Origin: Streptomyces sp. Tu6071
GTDB taxonomy: Bacteria; Actinomycetota; Actinomycetes; Streptomycetales; Streptomycetaceae
Length of the DNA: 64,000 bases
NCBI RefSeq assembly: GCF_000213055.1
Contig: NZ_CM001165.1
Span: 7,061,445-7,125,444 of the forward strand
Direction of reading: 5' to 3'
The notes beneath the pieces are model-generated. The model worked only from the letters and a program-made list of their open reading frames with translations, was not told the origin of the DNA and ran no database searches. Of the stretch, positions 42,022-51,133 are shown one piece after another. The position numbers and the translations under genes are program-made. The first letter of the stretch is position 1. Each line of letters begins with the position of its first letter.

Positions 42022-42840
42022 CTACGCCCCCACCACCCCCACCACCCCCATCACCTCCGCCACCAGCGCCTCCGCGTCGTCCAGCGCCGCGTGCAGGGTC
42101 TGCGGGGTCGTGCCGAGGCGGGTGAAGAGGGACTGGGCGCGGGGGGTGAGACCGCGTGGGGTCGTGGGGAGGGTCGCCGCCGCGTGCAGGGCGCCCTTCT
42201 CGTTGAGGACGTACGTGCCCGCGTGGGCGTGGAGGGCGTGGGCGAGGAGGCCCGTGGCGCGGAAGAGGCAGCCCGCCACGTAGGCCGCGTCCGCGCTCTT
42301 CGCGCCCTTGCGGGCGGCGGCCAGGATGAACGGGGCCTCCCAGCGGGCGTTCTCCACCACCGCCGCGCGCAGCGGGGGCGGGTAGTCGCGGGTCGCCGTG
42401 CGCAGCGCCGTCAGCGCGCCCGTGGGGTCGGCGAGCACCTGGCAGACGGCCACCTCGCCCACGTACGCGGGGGAGTGGAAGCCCAGCGGGTGCCCCGGCT
42501 GGAAACCGGTCTCGAAGCGGCCCTCGCGGCAGCCCTCCCACACCGCTTCCACGCGGTCCAGGTCGCGGTAGATCCAGTCGACCCTGTCCTCGCCCACCGT
42601 GAGCCATGCCCCGCCGTTCACCCAGGGGCCCCAGCCGCCCGGCTCGCTCACCTCGACGCCCTCCCCGGCGAGCGCGCGCAGCGCTGCCGTGTCGAGACCG
42701 CCGCGGTAGTAGAGGCCGAGGTCGTAGTCGGAGTCGGGGCGGTGGAGGCCCCGGGCACGGCTCCCGCCGAGCGCGACGGCGACGATGCCGTCCACCTCGG
42801 TGAGCCGCGCGGCCATCGCCTGGAGTTCGTCGTTTCGCAT
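42022..42840 (-). CDS. Nucleotidyltransferase-fold protein (DUF4037-like)
   Basis: 272 residues. The ATG at 42840 fits the fold start. The polymerase-beta-type nucleotidyltransferase motif is present: GGSRARG followed by DSDYDLGLY, giving the two metal-binding Asp residues. A helical C-terminal half follows, with YVAGCLFRATGLLAHALHA. Proteins of this type include aminoglycoside nucleotidyltransferases and MNT toxin-antitoxin members. There is no HEPN partner next to it, and the length favours a stand-alone enzyme. The substrate is unknown. Its stop is near the end of the hypothetical gene, with the same orientation. Confidence 0.88.
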   Translation of the reverse strand: MRNDELQAMAARLTEVDGIVAVALGGSRARGLHRPDSDYDLGLYYRGGLDTAALRALAGEGVEVSEPGGWGPWVNGGAWLTVGEDRVDWIYRDLDRVEAVWEGCREGRFETGFQPGHPLGFHSPAYVGEVAVCQVLADPTGALTALRTATRDYPPPLRAAVVENARWEAPFILAAARKGAKSADAAYVAGCLFRATGLLAHALHAHAGTYVLNEKGALHAAATLPTTPRGLTPRAQSLFTRLGTTPQTLHAALDDAEALVAEVMGVVGVVGA

Positions 42841-42894
42841 GGGGCGAGTGTGGGGTCCGCCCGAGGGCGCGGGCGAGCACATTTACGGGAGGCG

Positions 42895-42933
42895 CCGCCG
42901 GGCGGCGGGGCACGTGGCCCCGTCGCCCGGCGG
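42895..42933 (-). terminator. Terminator after the GH6 cellulase gene
   Basis: A 17-base-pair stem with one mismatch (42895-42911 with 42917-42933) and loop ACGTG, starting 13 bases after the cellulase stop. Confidence 0.82.
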
Positions 42934-42945
42934 ACAGTGTGCGGG

Positions 42946-44943
42946 TCAGCTCAGCGCGCAGCTCTGCCCGTTGACCGTCACCGCGGTCGGGGCCGCGTAC
43001 GTGCCCGTTCCCTGGTAGCCGAAGGAGACGCTGCCCCCGGCGGGGATGTCGGTGTTGTAGTCCACGTGCGCGGCGGTCGCCGTCGTGCCCGAGACGGAGA
43101 CCGTCGCACTCCATGCGTTCGTCACGACCGTCCCGGACGGGACCGTGAAGGTCGCCTTCCACGCGGTCAGCGGCTTGTCGCCGGTGTTCTTCAGTGTGAC
43201 GTCCGCCTGGAAGCCGCCGCTCCAGGTGTTCGCCTTCCAGGTGGCCGCGCAGGCGCCCGTACCGCCCCCGCCGCCGCTCGCCGCCGTCGTGCCCGTGACG
43301 GCGGCCGACGCGGCCGAGACGTTGCCCGCCGCGTCCTTGGCGCGGACCGTGTAGGCGTACGCGGTGGACGCCTTCAGCCCCGGGTCGGTGTACGACGTGG
43401 CGCTCGTCGTCGTCACCTTCGTGCCGTTGCGGTAGACGTCGTAGCCCGTCACGGCCGTGTCGTCGGTGGACGCGGACCAGCTCAGCGAGACCGAGGCGGC
43501 CGTCGTGCCCGTGACCTTCAGCCCGGCGGGGACGCTCGGCGCCCGCGTGTCGCCGCCGCCGCCCGGGTTCCCCACCGGGGGGTAGGCGTTGGCGAGGAGC
43601 TGGCGGAACTGGGCGGAGAACCAGTGCCCGGCCACGGGGGAGTCCGCGAGCGCGCCCGACATGCTGTTCCCGTTGCGGCCGTTGCCGGTGTACGTGGGGT
43701 CGCACATCCGGTCGAAGCCCTTGCCCTCGTCGTTGTCGATCGCCTTGCTCGACCCGTCCGACTCGCCCGGCGGCTTCGCCCACACGTACGCGTCGATCCC
43801 GGCGGCGGGCGAGGCGGCGGGCCGCTCACCGAGCCCGGCCCCGGACTGGTTGCACCAGTTCCCCGCGTGGATGCGGCGGTCGGTGCGCGAGCCGTCCACG
43901 AAGGCGTCGACCGATGTCGCGGTCGAGGGCGCGGTGGGCCGCGCGGAGCCGCCCCAGCCGTTGCGCGAGGTGTCGATCAGCATGCCGATGCCGGAGTCGA
44001 AGCCCTGCGCGATCAGCGCGGTGCGCAGGCCCTGCGCGAAGGTCTGCTCGTCGGCGTACTGGTTCCAGTCGAGCCACTTCGACTGGCGTACCGTCTGCCC
44101 GTTCACGGAGTCGGTGATCTTGAGGTACGGCTCCGTCGTGGCCGAGTAGTTCGCGGTGTTGACGATGAAGCCCGCGACGTCGTTCACGGTCGCGCCGCTC
44201 GTCGTGGCGGCCTTCTTGAACTCCTGCGCCGCCGGTACGAGGTTGCTGTCCCAGCCGAGCCAGCCGTGGTGGGCGGCGTCCACGTAGTTGTAGACGTTGG
44301 GGATCGCGCCGAGGGTGTGCAGCGCGTACCCGACGCCCTTCTCGTAGTTGCCGTTCGCCTTCATCGTGGCGCACGCCTCCGTCGAGCCCGCCGTGCCGCC
44401 CGCGTTGGTGACGAGGTTGGGGAGCGAGTCGGGCTCGATGAGGGTGACGATCCGCAGGTTCGCGTAGGCCGGGTCGTCGAGGATGTCGGCGATCGGGTCG
44501 ATGTAGTCGCTCTCGTAGCGGCCGATCTCGGTGGGGTCGAGTTCGCCGTTCGAGGCGAGCGCCGCGCAGTCGCGGCCGGGGAGGTCGTAGACGACGAGCT
44601 GGACGAGGTTCGCGCCCTGGTCGAGTGCGGTGTCGAGGTGCGCGCGCAGGCCGCGCTTCTCGCTGTCGCCCTCGATCGCGGCGATCTGGTCGAGCCACAC
44701 GAAGGTCGGCTCGTCGGCCACCGCGTCCCCGCCGGGCTCGGCGGCGGCGAGCGCCGACCAGTCAGGGTTCACGTAAGTCGTGGCGCCGGCGTAGGGGTTG
44801 TCGACCCGGGCGGCGGTGGCGGCCGCCGCGGGCTGGACGGCGACGAGCGCGGTCCCCGCGGCGAGGGCGAGGGCGGCGAGTGCCCCGAGGGCACGCGGGC
44901 GACGTCTGGGGGTGGGGGGTCGGGCGGGTCCTCGTACGTTCAA
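42946..44943 (-). CDS. Secreted GH6 cellobiohydrolase/cellulase with FnIII and CBM2 domains
   Basis: 665 residues when started at TTG 44943, which has GAGGAG six bases before it. An ATG 12 codons upstream lacks a Shine-Dalgarno. Order: Arg-rich signal peptide; GH6 catalytic domain (about 45-460) with VVYDLPGRDCAA, IEPDSLPNLV carrying the acid Asp, and DTSRNGWG; a Gly linker; fibronectin III (about 475-560); a second Gly linker; and a CBM2 with a Cys at each end and three exposed-type Trp residues. The length and loops match the exo-acting E3/CbhB type that attacks cellulose chain ends. A CebR-like box overlaps its promoter. Confidence 0.95.
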   Translation of the reverse strand: MNVRGPARPPTPRRRPRALGALAALALAAGTALVAVQPAAAATAARVDNPYAGATTYVNPDWSALAAAEPGGDAVADEPTFVWLDQIAAIEGDSEKRGLRAHLDTALDQGANLVQLVVYDLPGRDCAALASNGELDPTEIGRYESDYIDPIADILDDPAYANLRIVTLIEPDSLPNLVTNAGGTAGSTEACATMKANGNYEKGVGYALHTLGAIPNVYNYVDAAHHGWLGWDSNLVPAAQEFKKAATTSGATVNDVAGFIVNTANYSATTEPYLKITDSVNGQTVRQSKWLDWNQYADEQTFAQGLRTALIAQGFDSGIGMLIDTSRNGWGGSARPTAPSTATSVDAFVDGSRTDRRIHAGNWCNQSGAGLGERPAASPAAGIDAYVWAKPPGESDGSSKAIDNDEGKGFDRMCDPTYTGNGRNGNSMSGALADSPVAGHWFSAQFRQLLANAYPPVGNPGGGGDTRAPSVPAGLKVTGTTAASVSLSWSASTDDTAVTGYDVYRNGTKVTTTSATSYTDPGLKASTAYAYTVRAKDAAGNVSAASAAVTGTTAASGGGGGTGACAATWKANTWSGGFQADVTLKNTGDKPLTAWKATFTVPSGTVVTNAWSATVSVSGTTATAAHVDYNTDIPAGGSVSFGYQGTGTYAAPTAVTVNGQSCALS

Positions 44944-45029
44944 CGGGTGCTCCTCGGTGTGGGAGGCCGGTACGGACATGCGGGTGCCGAGCGCCCGCGA
45001 GCGCCGCCCTCGGGGGGCGGGACACTGTG

Positions 45030-45071
45030 CGGGAGCGCTCCCACCGTCGGGGCTTGCGGGGTGCGTGTCAA
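45030..45071 (-). promoter_or_regulatory. Cellulase promoter with CebR-like box
   Basis: On the minus strand TTGACA (45071-45066) is followed 17 bases later by GACGGT (45048-45043), and then by TGGGAGCGCTCCCG (45043-45030). The last element matches the CebR operator TGGGAGCGCTCCCA in 13 of 14 positions. This predicts repression by CebR and induction by cellobiose. The operator sits at the start site. Confidence 0.8.
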
Positions 45072-45129
45072 TACGGGCGGCAGGAAGTCGTGCGCGTTGG
45101 CGCGTAAGCGACGGGCGGGCAGGGGCGCT

Positions 45130-45834
45130 TCAGCCGCGCCCCGCCCCCGCCACCCACGTGTACAGGTGCTCCGGCCGCCCCGTGTCCCCGTAGCGGAGCG
45201 TCAGCGAGACCAGGCCCGAGTGCTCCAGGTACTTGAGGTAGCGCTGCGCCGTCGAGCGGCCGATCCCGGTCCTGGCCGCGACCTCGTGGGCGGACAGCGG
45301 CGCGGGGCCGCTGGTGAGGGCGGTGCGGATGAGGGCCGCCGTCGCCGTCGAGTGGCCCTTCGGCAGGGACGGGCGCGGGCGCCCGGCACCGCCGCGCAGC
45401 CCGGTGAAGATCCGGTCGATCTGCTCCTGGCCAGGCTCCGGGCGCGCGGCGCCCTCGTCGACGGCACGGCGCAGGGCCGCGTATCCCTCCAGGCGTTCCC
45501 GCAGCCCCGCGAAGGTGAAGGGCTTCACGAGGTACTGGAGCGCGCCGAAGCGCTGCGCGCCCCGCACCGTCGCGAGATCACGCGCGGCCGTCACCATGAT
45601 GACGTCCGTGTCGTGGCCGCCGAGCCGCAGCCTGCGCACGAGCTGCACGCCCGTCTCGTCGGGCAGGTAGTGGTCGAGCAGGACGAGATCGACCTCCGTG
45701 CGCTCCAGGCACCCGAGTGCCTGCGCGGCCGTGTGCGCGCTGCCCACGACCGTGAAACCGGGCACGCGGCTCACGTACGCGGTGTTGATCTCGGCCACGT
45801 GGAAGTCGTCGTCCACGACGAGCACCCGGATCAC
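45130..45834 (-). CDS. CitB/DcuR-type response regulator
   Basis: 234 residues from GTG 45834, overlapping the kinase stop by GTGA. The receiver domain has acidic pocket DDD at 8-10, phospho-acceptor Asp in LLDHYLPDE near 54, a Thr in MVTAARD and Lys in LVKPF near 104. The C-terminal part holds a helix-turn-helix LSAHEVAARTGIGRSTAQRYL. It is the CitB/DpiA class, which usually controls transport of an organic acid sensed by the kinase. The likely target is the divergent ABC importer at 47744. The GCACAA repeats there are candidate sites. Confidence 0.93.
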   Translation of the reverse strand: MIRVLVVDDDFHVAEINTAYVSRVPGFTVVGSAHTAAQALGCLERTEVDLVLLDHYLPDETGVQLVRRLRLGGHDTDVIMVTAARDLATVRGAQRFGALQYLVKPFTFAGLRERLEGYAALRRAVDEGAARPEPGQEQIDRIFTGLRGGAGRPRPSLPKGHSTATAALIRTALTSGPAPLSAHEVAARTGIGRSTAQRYLKYLEHSGLVSLTLRYGDTGRPEHLYTWVAGAGRG

Positions 45835-47477
45835 CGCTCACCCCCCGCCGCCGGGACGAGCGCCCCCGCGTCCCGCGGGATCAGCGTCTCGGGCAGCGTC
45901 ACCGTGAACACCGCGCCGCCCCCGGCCCGCGCCCCCACCCGCGCCGTGCCCCCGTACCGCTCCGCGAGCCTGCGGACGAGACTCAGCCCGATGCCCCGCC
46001 CGTGCGGCCTGCGCGGTCCGGGAGACGCCGTCGCCTTCGTGCTGAAGCCTTCCGCGAAGACGCTCTCCCGCAGCTCGGGCGGCACCCCGGGCCCGGTGTC
46101 CGCGACCTGGAGCAGCACCGTCGTCCCCTCCGCCCACACCCGTACCTCCACGCGGGGTTCGGCGACGCGCCGCTCGCACGCCGCGTCGAGCGCGTTGTCG
46201 ATGAGATTGCCCAGCACCGTCACGAGGTCGCGCGGCGCGACGAGCCGCCCGGGGAGGCCGGTGCGCGCGCCGATCCCGAGCGTCACGGCACGTTCGGCGG
46301 CGACCGCGCTCTTGCCCACGAGCAGCGCCGACAGGAGCGGATCGCCGAGCCGCTCGGCGATCTCCTCGGCCGAGGCCGCACTGCCGCCCGCGACCTGCGC
46401 CACGAAGTCCGCGGCCTGCTCCGGCCGGCCCAGCTCCAGGAGCCCGAGCACCGTGTGCAGCCGGTTGGCGTGCTCGTGGCCCTGCGCGCGCAGCGCGTCC
46501 AGCAGCCCCTGCGAGCTGTCCAGTTCCCGCCCGAGCAGCTCCAGTTCCGTCCGGTCCCGCAAGGTCACGACCGCGCCGCCGTCCGCCATCGGCATCCGGT
46601 TGACGAGCAGCACCCGGCCCCCGCACACCGCGAGCAGGTCGGCGCCCGCGACGCGCCCCGCGAGCACGTCGGCCGTACGGCCCGGCGGCAGCACCGCGTC
46701 GAGCCCGTAGTCGGTCATGTCGGCGTCGAGCCCGAGCAGCCGCGCCGCCTCGTCGTTGACCAGCCGTATCCGGCCACGCGGGTCGAAGGCGATGACACCC
46801 TCGCGGATGCCGTGCAGCATCGCCTCGCGCTCGTCGAGCAGCGCCGAGATGTCCGCGAAGCCGATCCCCTGCGTCTTGCGCCGCACCCGCCGCGCGACCG
46901 CGACCGCCGCCCCCGCGCCCACCGCGAGCGCCGCCGCCGCGCACAGGAGCAGTCCGGGCAGCGCGTCCACGACCCGCTGCCGCACGCTGTCGTACGCGAT
47001 CCCCACCGACACCGCGCCGACCACCTCGTGCCCCGCTCCGTACAACGGCACCTTCGCGCGGGCCGAGCGGCCGAGGGTCCCGCTGTCGACCTGCCGCACC
47101 TCGTGCCCGGCGAGCGGGCCGCTCGGGTCGGTCGAGACGTGCCGCCCGATCTCGGCGACCGTCGTGTGCGACCAGCGCACGCCCTCGCGGTCCATCACGA
47201 CGACATACAGCGCTCCCGTCGCCCGCCGGATGCGCTCCGCCTCGCGCTGCACCGGGCCGCTCGCGCCGGGCCGGGTCGTCAGGAGCCCCTCGGTGATCGC
47301 CGGGTCGGCCGCCGTGGTCTGCGCGATGGCGAGCGCGCGGTGCGTCGCCTCGTCGTCCAGCTCGCGCGCGAGCGGCGCGATGAAGAGGCTGACGGCCAGG
47401 ACCATGACGCCGGTCGTGATGGTCAGCTGCACCACCAGGATCTGGCCGGAGAGCCGCCGGGGCCAGTGCGGTCGCAT
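45831..47477 (-). CDS. CitA/DcuS-type sensor histidine kinase
   Basis: 548 residues. Two membrane helices (about 15-35 and 170-195) flank an extracellular PAS-like/Cache sensor domain. A cytoplasmic PAS domain follows (REGVIAFDPRGRIRLVNDEA), then the SpoOB-type dimerisation helix with the phospho-His in GHEHANRLH, and an ATPase domain with NLIDNALDAA (N box), DTGPGVP (G1) and GRGIGLSLV (G2). The CitA/DcuS architecture suggests binding of a small carboxylate or similar ligand outside the cell. It is the first gene of a coupled two-gene operon, divergent from the importer. Confidence 0.94.
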   Translation of the reverse strand: MRPHWPRRLSGQILVVQLTITTGVMVLAVSLFIAPLARELDDEATHRALAIAQTTAADPAITEGLLTTRPGASGPVQREAERIRRATGALYVVVMDREGVRWSHTTVAEIGRHVSTDPSGPLAGHEVRQVDSGTLGRSARAKVPLYGAGHEVVGAVSVGIAYDSVRQRVVDALPGLLLCAAAALAVGAGAAVAVARRVRRKTQGIGFADISALLDEREAMLHGIREGVIAFDPRGRIRLVNDEAARLLGLDADMTDYGLDAVLPPGRTADVLAGRVAGADLLAVCGGRVLLVNRMPMADGGAVVTLRDRTELELLGRELDSSQGLLDALRAQGHEHANRLHTVLGLLELGRPEQAADFVAQVAGGSAASAEEIAERLGDPLLSALLVGKSAVAAERAVTLGIGARTGLPGRLVAPRDLVTVLGNLIDNALDAACERRVAEPRVEVRVWAEGTTVLLQVADTGPGVPPELRESVFAEGFSTKATASPGPRRPHGRGIGLSLVRRLAERYGGTARVGARAGGGAVFTVTLPETLIPRDAGALVPAAGGER

Positions 47478-47652
47478 GCTGTCCTCTGTCTTCGTTCGGG
47501 TACGGGCGCGGGCCGCGTACGGACGGGAAGGGCCACGGGTACGGGCCACCGCGCCCGCGCGGACATGCCCTTTTAACACCCGTGTAGCGGCAAGGTAAAC
47601 GGGCGGCGGGGCGCTGCCCAGGCCCGTGCGCCCGACGGACACGCCGGAGTGA

Positions 47653-47704
47653 GCACAACGAGCGGAACGAGGAGTACGGGCACAACGGAGGCTTGTCGGC
47701 ACAA
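47653..47704. promoter_or_regulatory. GCACAA direct repeats between kinase and importer genes
   Basis: GCACAA occurs at 47653-47658, 47680-47685 and 47699-47704; the last copy is half of TTGTCGGCACAA. They lie 40-90 bases before the importer start, a usual place for an activator such as the CitB-type regulator. The spacing is uneven (27 then 19 bases), so this is tentative. TAGCGT at 47730-47735 could be the -10 of a short-leader transcript. Confidence 0.35.
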
Positions 47705-47743
47705 GGCCGCCCTGGACCCGTACCGCCCCTAGCGTCCCCCGGC

Positions 47744-48559
47744 ATGAGCAGTCACCAGACACCCGCCATCGAGCTGCGGGGCGCGGGCAAGACCTTCCGC
47801 ACCCCGTCGGGCGGACTCCACACCGCCGTACGCGATCTCGACCTCACTGTCGACCAGGGCGAGTTCGTCGCCGTCGTCGGCCCCACGGGCTGCGGCAAGT
47901 CCACGACCCTGACCCTCGTGAGCGGCCTGGAGGAGGCCACCACGGGCGACGTCCTCGTCGGCGGCGCACCGGTCACGGGGATCGGCCCCACGACCGGCTT
48001 CGTCTTCCAGCAGGACGCCGTCTTCCCCTGGCGCTCGGTGCTCTCCAACGTCATGGCGGGCCCGCGCTTCAGGGGTGTGCCCAAGGCCGAGGCGCGCGAG
48101 CGCGCCCGCGCCTGGCTCGCCCGCGTCGGCCTCGGCGCCTTCGAGGACCGCTACCCGCACCAGCTCTCCGGCGGCCAGCGCAAGCGCGTCGCGCTCGCCG
48201 CGACCTTCGTCAACGACCCCACACTCCTCCTCATGGACGAGCCCTTCTCAGCGCTCGACGTGCAGACCCGCGCCCTCATGTCCGACGAACTCCTCGACCT
48301 GTGGGCGGGCACGGGTGCCTCCGTCGTCTTCGTGACCCACGACCTGGAGGAGTCCATCGCGCTCGCCGACAAGGTCGTCGTCATGACGGCGGGCCCCGCG
48401 ACCGTCAAGGAGGTCTTCACGATCGACCTCCCGCGCCCCCGCAAGGTCGAGTCGATCCGGCTCGAACCGCGCTTCCTCGACATCTACCGCGAGATCTGGA
48501 CCTCGCTCGGCGAAGAGGTCCGCATCACCAGGGAAAGGGGCGCCGCCGATGCCGCCTGA
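47744..48559 (+). CDS. ABC transporter ATPase (SsuB/TauB/NrtD type)
   Basis: 271 residues. Walker A GPTGCGKST near 48, Q-loop FQQDAVFPW, signature LSGGQRKR, Walker B LLLMDEPFSALD and H-loop VTHD are all present. The C-terminal segment VKEVFTIDLPRPR is typical of the nitrate/sulfonate/taurine family. It energises import with the permease, whose start overlaps this stop by 11 bases. Confidence 0.95.
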   Translation: MSSHQTPAIELRGAGKTFRTPSGGLHTAVRDLDLTVDQGEFVAVVGPTGCGKSTTLTLVSGLEEATTGDVLVGGAPVTGIGPTTGFVFQQDAVFPWRSVLSNVMAGPRFRGVPKAEARERARAWLARVGLGAFEDRYPHQLSGGQRKRVALAATFVNDPTLLLMDEPFSALDVQTRALMSDELLDLWAGTGASVVFVTHDLEESIALADKVVVMTAGPATVKEVFTIDLPRPRKVESIRLEPRFLDIYREIWTSLGEEVRITRERGAADAA

Positions 48560-49427
48560 GACCACGAGCCCCGCCCGGCCCGCCGCGCCCGCGCGCAAGG
48601 AGGAGCCGACGCGCGCCGAGACCCGCGCCCGCGCGGCCCGCAGGCGCCGCCTCACGGTGTACGGGGCGCGCGTGCTCCTCCTCGTCCTGCTCCTCGGCCT
48701 GTGGGAGTGGCTCGCGCGGACCGAGGTCATCGACCCCTTCAACTTCTCGATGCCATCGAGGATCTGGGACCAGATCAGCCGCTGGGTCACCGACGGGACA
48801 CCGCAGGGCAGCCTGTGGGAACAGGTCTGGTACACGCTCTACGAGGCGCTGCTCGGCTGGGTCATCGGCGTCGTCGCCGGGGTGGTGCTCGGGATCGCGC
48901 TCGGCCGCGTCCGCTTCCTCTCGGACGTGCTCGGCCCGTACATCAAGGTCCTCAACGCGCTGCCGCGCATCGTGCTCGCGCCGATCTTCCTCATCTGGTT
49001 CGGCCTCGGGCCCGCGTCTAAGATCGCCTCGGCCGTCGTCCTCGTCTTCTTCCCGGTCTTCTTCAACGCGTTCCAGGGGGCCCGCGAGGTCGACCGGAAC
49101 CTCGTCGCCAACGCGCGCATTCTCGGCGCGAGCAACCGCAGGGTCACCTTCCAGGTCGTCATCCCCTCGGCGACCTCGTGGATCTTCACGAGCCTGCACG
49201 TGAGCTTCGGCTTCGCGCTCATCGGGGCGATCGTCGGCGAGTACATCGGTGCCACGAAGGGCCTCGGCCTGCTCGTCTCGGCCTCGCAGGGCACCTTCAA
49301 CGCGGCCGGTGTGTACGCGGCGATGGTCATCCTCGCGGTCGTCGCGCTGCTCGCCGAGGCGCTCCTGTCCGCCCTCGAACGCGGCCTCTTCCGCTGGAAG
49401 CCGGCCGAGGGCGGCGACGGGCGCTGA
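48549..49427 (+). CDS. ABC transporter permease (SsuC/TauC type)
   Basis: 292 residues. An Arg/Ala-rich cytoplasmic head of 35 residues, then six helices. The binding-protein-dependent permease signature is ANARILGASNRRVTFQVVIP (the EAA-like loop), with VGEYIGATKGLGLLV after it. It forms the channel as a homodimer with the ATPase upstream and the lipoprotein at 49497. The family imports sulfonates, taurine, nitrate, bicarbonate or thiamine precursors. Confidence 0.95.
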   Translation: MPPETTSPARPAAPARKEEPTRAETRARAARRRRLTVYGARVLLLVLLLGLWEWLARTEVIDPFNFSMPSRIWDQISRWVTDGTPQGSLWEQVWYTLYEALLGWVIGVVAGVVLGIALGRVRFLSDVLGPYIKVLNALPRIVLAPIFLIWFGLGPASKIASAVVLVFFPVFFNAFQGAREVDRNLVANARILGASNRRVTFQVVIPSATSWIFTSLHVSFGFALIGAIVGEYIGATKGLGLLVSASQGTFNAAGVYAAMVILAVVALLAEALLSALERGLFRWKPAEGGDGR

Positions 49428-49496
49428 GCCGAGTCCCGCGGCGTCCCGGCTCCCTTCGCCACCGCACCACCCACCACCTCACAAGGACGTGACCCC

Positions 49497-50534
49497 ATGC
49501 GCAGTTCCCTCAGGACAACGGCCGCCGCCGCGACCGCCGTGCTCGCCCTCTGCTCCCTCACCGCCTGCGGCGACTCCTCCGGCTCCGGCGGCGGCAAGGA
49601 CGGCGGGGGCAAGGTGAAGATCATGGTCGGCGGGCTCGACAAGGTCATCTACCTGCCCGCGATGCTCACCCAGAAGCTCGGCTACTTCCAGCAGGAGGGC
49701 CTCGACGTGCAGCTCCTCACCGAGCCCGCCGGGGTGCAGGCGACGACCTCGCTCATCTCGGGCGACGTGCAGGGCGTCGTGGGCTTCTACGACCACACCC
49801 TCGACCTCCAGGTGAAGGGCAAGCAGGTCGAGTCGGTCGTGCAGCTCTCCCACACCTCCGGGGAGGTCGAGGTGGTGTCGGCGAAGGCGGCGGGGGACAT
49901 CGCCTCGCCGAAGGACTTCGCGGGCAAGAAGCTCGGCGTCACCGGGCTCGGCTCCTCGACGGACTTCCTCACCAAGTACCTCGCCGTCAAGAGCGGCGTG
50001 CCCGTCGAGAAGATCACGCCCGTCGCGGTCGGCGCGGGCCAGACCTTCATCTCCGCGCTCCAGCAGAACTCCATCCAGGCCGGCATGACCACCGACCCGA
50101 CCGTCACGGCGATCCTCGACAAGAAGATCGGCAAGGTCCTCGTCGACATGCGCACCCCCGAGGGCTCCGAGAAGGCGCTCGGCGGCCCGTACCCCTCGTC
50201 GAGCCTCTACATGAACACGGACTGGGTGAACGAGCACAAGGCGACGGTGCGGAAACTCGCCCGCGCCTTCGTCAAGACGCTGAAGTGGATGGACGCGCAC
50301 TCGCCCGAGGAGATCGCCGCGAAGATGCCGGCCGACTACGCGCAGGGCGGCAAGGACCTCTACGCCAAGTCGATCGAGGCGACCCTGCCCATGTTCACGA
50401 CCGACGGCGTCATGCCCGAGAACGGCCCCGAGACCGTCGAACGCGTCCTGAAGGCGTTCAACCCGAACCTCAAGAACACGAAGGTCGACCTCGCGAAGAC
50501 CTACACGACCGAGTTCGTGAAGAACGCCGGCTGA
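49497..50534 (+). CDS. ABC transporter substrate-binding lipoprotein (SsuA/NMT1-like)
   Basis: 345 residues. Lipobox LTAC followed by GDSSGSGGG, then the NMT1/TauA fold starting KVKIMVGGLDKVIYLPAML. LISGDVQGVVGFYDH and FAGKKLGVTGLGSS are the typical ligand-loop blocks. The third gene of the importer operon, followed by a strong hairpin. The ligand may be an aromatic or aliphatic acid, given the CitA-type sensor next door, rather than a sulfonate. The sequence does not settle this. Confidence 0.94.
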   Translation: MRSSLRTTAAAATAVLALCSLTACGDSSGSGGGKDGGGKVKIMVGGLDKVIYLPAMLTQKLGYFQQEGLDVQLLTEPAGVQATTSLISGDVQGVVGFYDHTLDLQVKGKQVESVVQLSHTSGEVEVVSAKAAGDIASPKDFAGKKLGVTGLGSSTDFLTKYLAVKSGVPVEKITPVAVGAGQTFISALQQNSIQAGMTTDPTVTAILDKKIGKVLVDMRTPEGSEKALGGPYPSSSLYMNTDWVNEHKATVRKLARAFVKTLKWMDAHSPEEIAAKMPADYAQGGKDLYAKSIEATLPMFTTDGVMPENGPETVERVLKAFNPNLKNTKVDLAKTYTTEFVKNAG

Positions 50535-50621
50535 GGGCGGCGGGCCGCACCGTAGCCACTTCTTCCGTACGACTTCACCCCCACGGGTACGGAATGTCCC
50601 CGTTCCGTGTCTGTCCCCGCC

Positions 50622-50662
50622 CTGAGCGGGCACCCGATCGGCAGGACGGGGTGCCCGCTCAG
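50622..50662 (+). terminator. Terminator of the importer operon
   Basis: A perfect 14-base-pair stem (50622-50635 with 50649-50662) and a 13-base loop, 88 bases after the stop of the binding-protein gene and 30 before the next start. Confidence 0.75.
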
Positions 50663-50692
50663 CAGCGCGGGCCATGGTGAAGGAGCACGGTC

Positions 50693-51133
50693 ATGGACGA
50701 GAACTCGCTCAGGGCGGTCGGGTGGGCCCGCTCGCTGCCGCTCGACACCGAGGTGCGGGCGGCGCGCGAGTGGACGCGCGGCCACCTCGACACGCTCGGG
50801 TGGACCCGTACCGCCCCCGGGACCACCGACGACGTCCTGCTGACCGTCTCCGAACTCGTCACCAACGCGCACGTCCACGCGCACAGCACGGCCCATCTCC
50901 TGCTCACGTGGGACAACGAGTGCCTGCACGTGACCGTCCACGACTCGGCGCCCACCCTCCCGAAGCCGCGCGAGGCGGGCCCGGAGGCGACCGGCGGCAG
51001 GGGGATGTTCCTCGTCGGCCTGCTCGCCGACACCTGGCACATCCACCCCTGCCGCCGCGGCAAGGACGTCACCGCCTGCTTCCGGCCGCCGGAGGCGGTC
51101 AGGACGCGGGAGCCGTCCGCCCGGCCGAAGTAG
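50693..51133 (+). CDS. ATP-binding protein of the RsbW-like anti-sigma/HATPase_c_2 family
   Basis: 146 residues, GHKL ATPase fold only. N box VSELVTNAHVHAH with the Mg-binding Asn near 57, a degenerate G1 (DSAPTLP) and G2 GGRGMFLVGLLAD. No membrane or sensor domain. Streptomyces encodes dozens of such proteins. They act as anti-sigma factors or serine kinases for anti-sigma-factor antagonists. No sigma factor or antagonist is adjacent, so its partner is unknown. A block of 18-base repeats follows its stop. Confidence 0.9.
   Translation: MDENSLRAVGWARSLPLDTEVRAAREWTRGHLDTLGWTRTAPGTTDDVLLTVSELVTNAHVHAHSTAHLLLTWDNECLHVTVHDSAPTLPKPREAGPEATGGRGMFLVGLLADTWHIHPCRRGKDVTACFRPPEAVRTREPSARPK

Noticed and set aside
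42091..46710. A plus-strand open frame of more than 1,500 codons opposite the nucleotidyltransferase, cellulase and two-component genes
   Set aside because: It is a GC-rich antisense shadow: Arg/Gly/Val-rich, no domain, and four well-supported genes lie on the other strand.
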